DNA of 5,780 nucleotides, from assembly GCA_020442225.1 (NCBI GenBank), contig JAGRKR010000534.1:370-6149 (forward strand), in the 5' to 3' direction. The notes below the pieces were generated by a model. That model saw nothing but the letters and a program-made list of their open reading frames with translations, ran no database searches and was not told the origin of the DNA. Shown here piece after piece: positions 4,508 through 5,780 of this stretch (its first letter is position 1; every line of letters starts with the position of its first letter). Origin of the DNA: Hyphomicrobiaceae bacterium. Lineage in GTDB: Bacteria > Pseudomonadota > Alphaproteobacteria > Rhizobiales > Hyphomicrobiaceae. The position numbers and the translations under genes were made by a program.

Positions 4508-5780
4508 TCATTCGCCGAGCGCTTCTGCGGTCGGATGCCAGAGCTCCGCCACAGCCTCGTTGCGCCGTCCCTGCCGACGCGCGATGGCGCCGACCGTGAA
4601 GTTGAGCGGATAGCACGTCCGATCCGCGAGCGTCACCTCATGCCTCGCCGCCAGCGCGGCCACGACATCCTCCGGGAAGGCGCGATCGAGCACCACCTCC
4701 TCGGGCCCCGATACGTTGAGGCGCGGGGCCGACATGGCTTCCTCGGTGCTCATGCCGTAGTCGACGATGAAGGATGCGAGGTTGAAAACGGCCGGCATGA
4801 TCTTGCGGCCGCCCGAGCCGCCCAGCGCCACCACGTCGTCGGGGCCGGTCAGAATGGTCGGGGTATAGTTCGCGAGACCGCGCTTGCCCGGTGCCATCGA
4901 GTTCGGGCGGCCCGGTCGCGGATCGAACCAGTTGATGCCGTTGTTGAGCAGGATGCCCGTTTCGGGCTCGAGGAAACGCGAGCCGAAGATCGAGAGCAGC
5001 GTCTGCGTCAGCGACACGGTGTTGCCCTGGCGGTCGATGACGGCGAGATGCGTCGTCGAGGTTTCCGTCGGACTGACGTCGCCGAGTTCGGTCAGTCGCC
5101 GACGCCACGCCGGCTGCAAGGCATCGACATAGGCGGCGAGGGCTGTGCCATCCGGCCGGGCGCCCTTGGCCCGCCAGTTTCCGGCCAGCGTGGTCATGGC
5201 CTCGAGGAGGGTCGGCCCACCGTTGAGCAAGGGCACCACGTTGACGCGATGGCTGCGATAATCGAGCGTCGCAGCCGGCGTCACCAGCGGCTCGACCGAG
5301 GCGAGATCGTCCTCTGCGAGGTAGCCGCCGGCAGCAGCGACGGACGACGCCAGCGCGCGGGCGATGCGCCCCTCGTAGAAGCCCTTGGCTCCTTCGTCGG
5401 CAATCTGGCGCAACGTCCTCGCGAGCGCCTCGTTGCGCAACCGCACGGGCGGCAGGCCGGATGCGACAGCCGGCGGCACCGGCGGAGCACCCGCAGGCAG
5501 GAACAGCGCCCGGCAACCGGGATCGCGGGCGAGATCGGCGAACGTGCTGGAGATCTCGATCAGCGTCCACCAGTCAACCTGCAGTCCTTCCTCGGCCAGC
5601 TCCGCCGCCGGACCGACGAGTTCGTGCCAGGGCCGCGTGCCGAAACGCCGGTGCGCCGCCCAGATGCCGGCCGGCACCGCCGGAACCGCCACCGCAGACG
5701 CACCGACAATATTGCGGTTGCCCTCGACCTTGGGCCAGCCGAACAGATCCTCATCGGCGCCGCCGACCACGGGAAAATGG
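4508..5780 (-). CDS. Gamma-glutamyltransferase family protein (N-terminus beyond the window)
   Basis: An N-terminal-nucleophile hydrolase of the gamma-glutamyltranspeptidase family. The frame stays open to the right edge, so roughly 125-150 N-terminal residues, including any signal peptide, are missing. The large-subunit part (5779-5057) shows GASAVAVPAVPAGIWAAHRRFG..PW, EEGLQV, EGAKGFYEGRIARAL and GGYLAEDDL, all typical. The small subunit would start at the autoprocessing Thr encoded at 5056-5054 (STTHLAVIDRQGNTVS: Thr-Thr-His conserved) and runs 182 residues. It contains GILLNNGINWFDPRPGRPN, PGKRGLANYTPTI and GGSGGRKIMPAVFN. Compared from memory with E. coli Ggt, the lid loop is about 10 residues shorter and several glutamate-binding residues differ (LSSM becomes LANY), so the true acyl donor may not be glutathione. 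Lid-less family members (YwrD-like, cephalosporin-acylase-like) are an alternative label. It is followed after 43 nt by the deacylase gene. Confidence 0.88.
   Translation of the reverse strand, partial: HFPVVGGADEDLFGWPKVEGNRNIVGASAVAVPAVPAGIWAAHRRFGTRPWHELVGPAAELAEEGLQVDWWTLIEISSTFADLARDPGCRALFLPAGAPPVPPAVASGLPPVRLRNEALARTLRQIADEGAKGFYEGRIARALASSVAAAGGYLAEDDLASVEPLVTPAATLDYRSHRVNVVPLLNGGPTLLEAMTTLAGNWRAKGARPDGTALAAYVDALQPAWRRRLTELGDVSPTETSTTHLAVIDRQGNTVSLTQTLLSIFGSRFLEPETGILLNNGINWFDPRPGRPNSMAPGKRGLANYTPTILTGPDDVVALGGSGGRKIMPAVFNLASFIVDYGMSTEEAMSAPRLNVSGPEEVVLDRAFPEDVVAALAARHEVTLADRTCYPLNFTVGAIARRQGRRNEAVAELWHPTAEALGE

Noticed and set aside
3310..4599. A 429-codon open frame on the plus strand, antisense to the deacylase gene
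   Set aside because: The deacylase on the other strand carries all catalytic motifs. The antisense translation is Arg/Asp/His-rich low-complexity sequence with no recognisable domain.

Overview
The window is strongly GC-rich and gene-dense, with short spacers and no RNA gene, transposase, integrase or CRISPR array that I can see. Codon choice, the gene families and a TTAA-N7-TTAA motif of the kind bound by the CtrA regulator suggest an alphaproteobacterium. A member of the Hyphomicrobiales or Rhodospirillales seems most likely, but this is inference.

Left part (1-880): the window opens in the last 68 residues of an ABC-transporter ATPase on the plus strand (TOBE-type C-terminal domain, sugar-importer type). 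It converges on a minus-strand gene for a 206-residue exported protein of unknown function. A 217-bp divergent intergenic region (881-1097) follows, containing an 8-bp-stem hairpin and a 10-bp palindrome.

Middle (1098-2732): a two-gene plus-strand operon encodes a fumarylacetoacetate-hydrolase-family enzyme and a hydroxypyruvate (or 2-oxo-tetronate) isomerase, 12 nt apart. Together with the sugar-type ABC ATPase this points to catabolism of a sugar acid or hydroxy acid, although the exact substrate cannot be read from the sequence.

Right part (2759-5780): all genes are on the minus strand. A gamma-glutamyltransferase-family enzyme enters from the right edge, with its N-terminus outside the window. 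It is followed after 43 nt by an N-acyl-D-amino-acid deacylase with a complete metal-site motif set. Together they would release amino acids from gamma-glutamyl or N-acyl(-D-) conjugates. After a 98-bp gap comes a 47-codon gene for a tiny exported peptide, with its own good ribosome binding site, a leader hairpin and the CtrA-like motif upstream.

Most worth a second look are: (1) the gamma-glutamyltransferase homologue, which keeps the Thr-Thr-His autoprocessing site but has a shortened lid loop and changed glutamate-pocket residues; (2) the 47-aa exported peptide gene with its CtrA-like box; and (3) similar hairpins (CGCCAG...CTGGCG arms) about 20 nt upstream of both small exported-protein genes. 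I found no convincing evidence for a wholly new multi-gene system.
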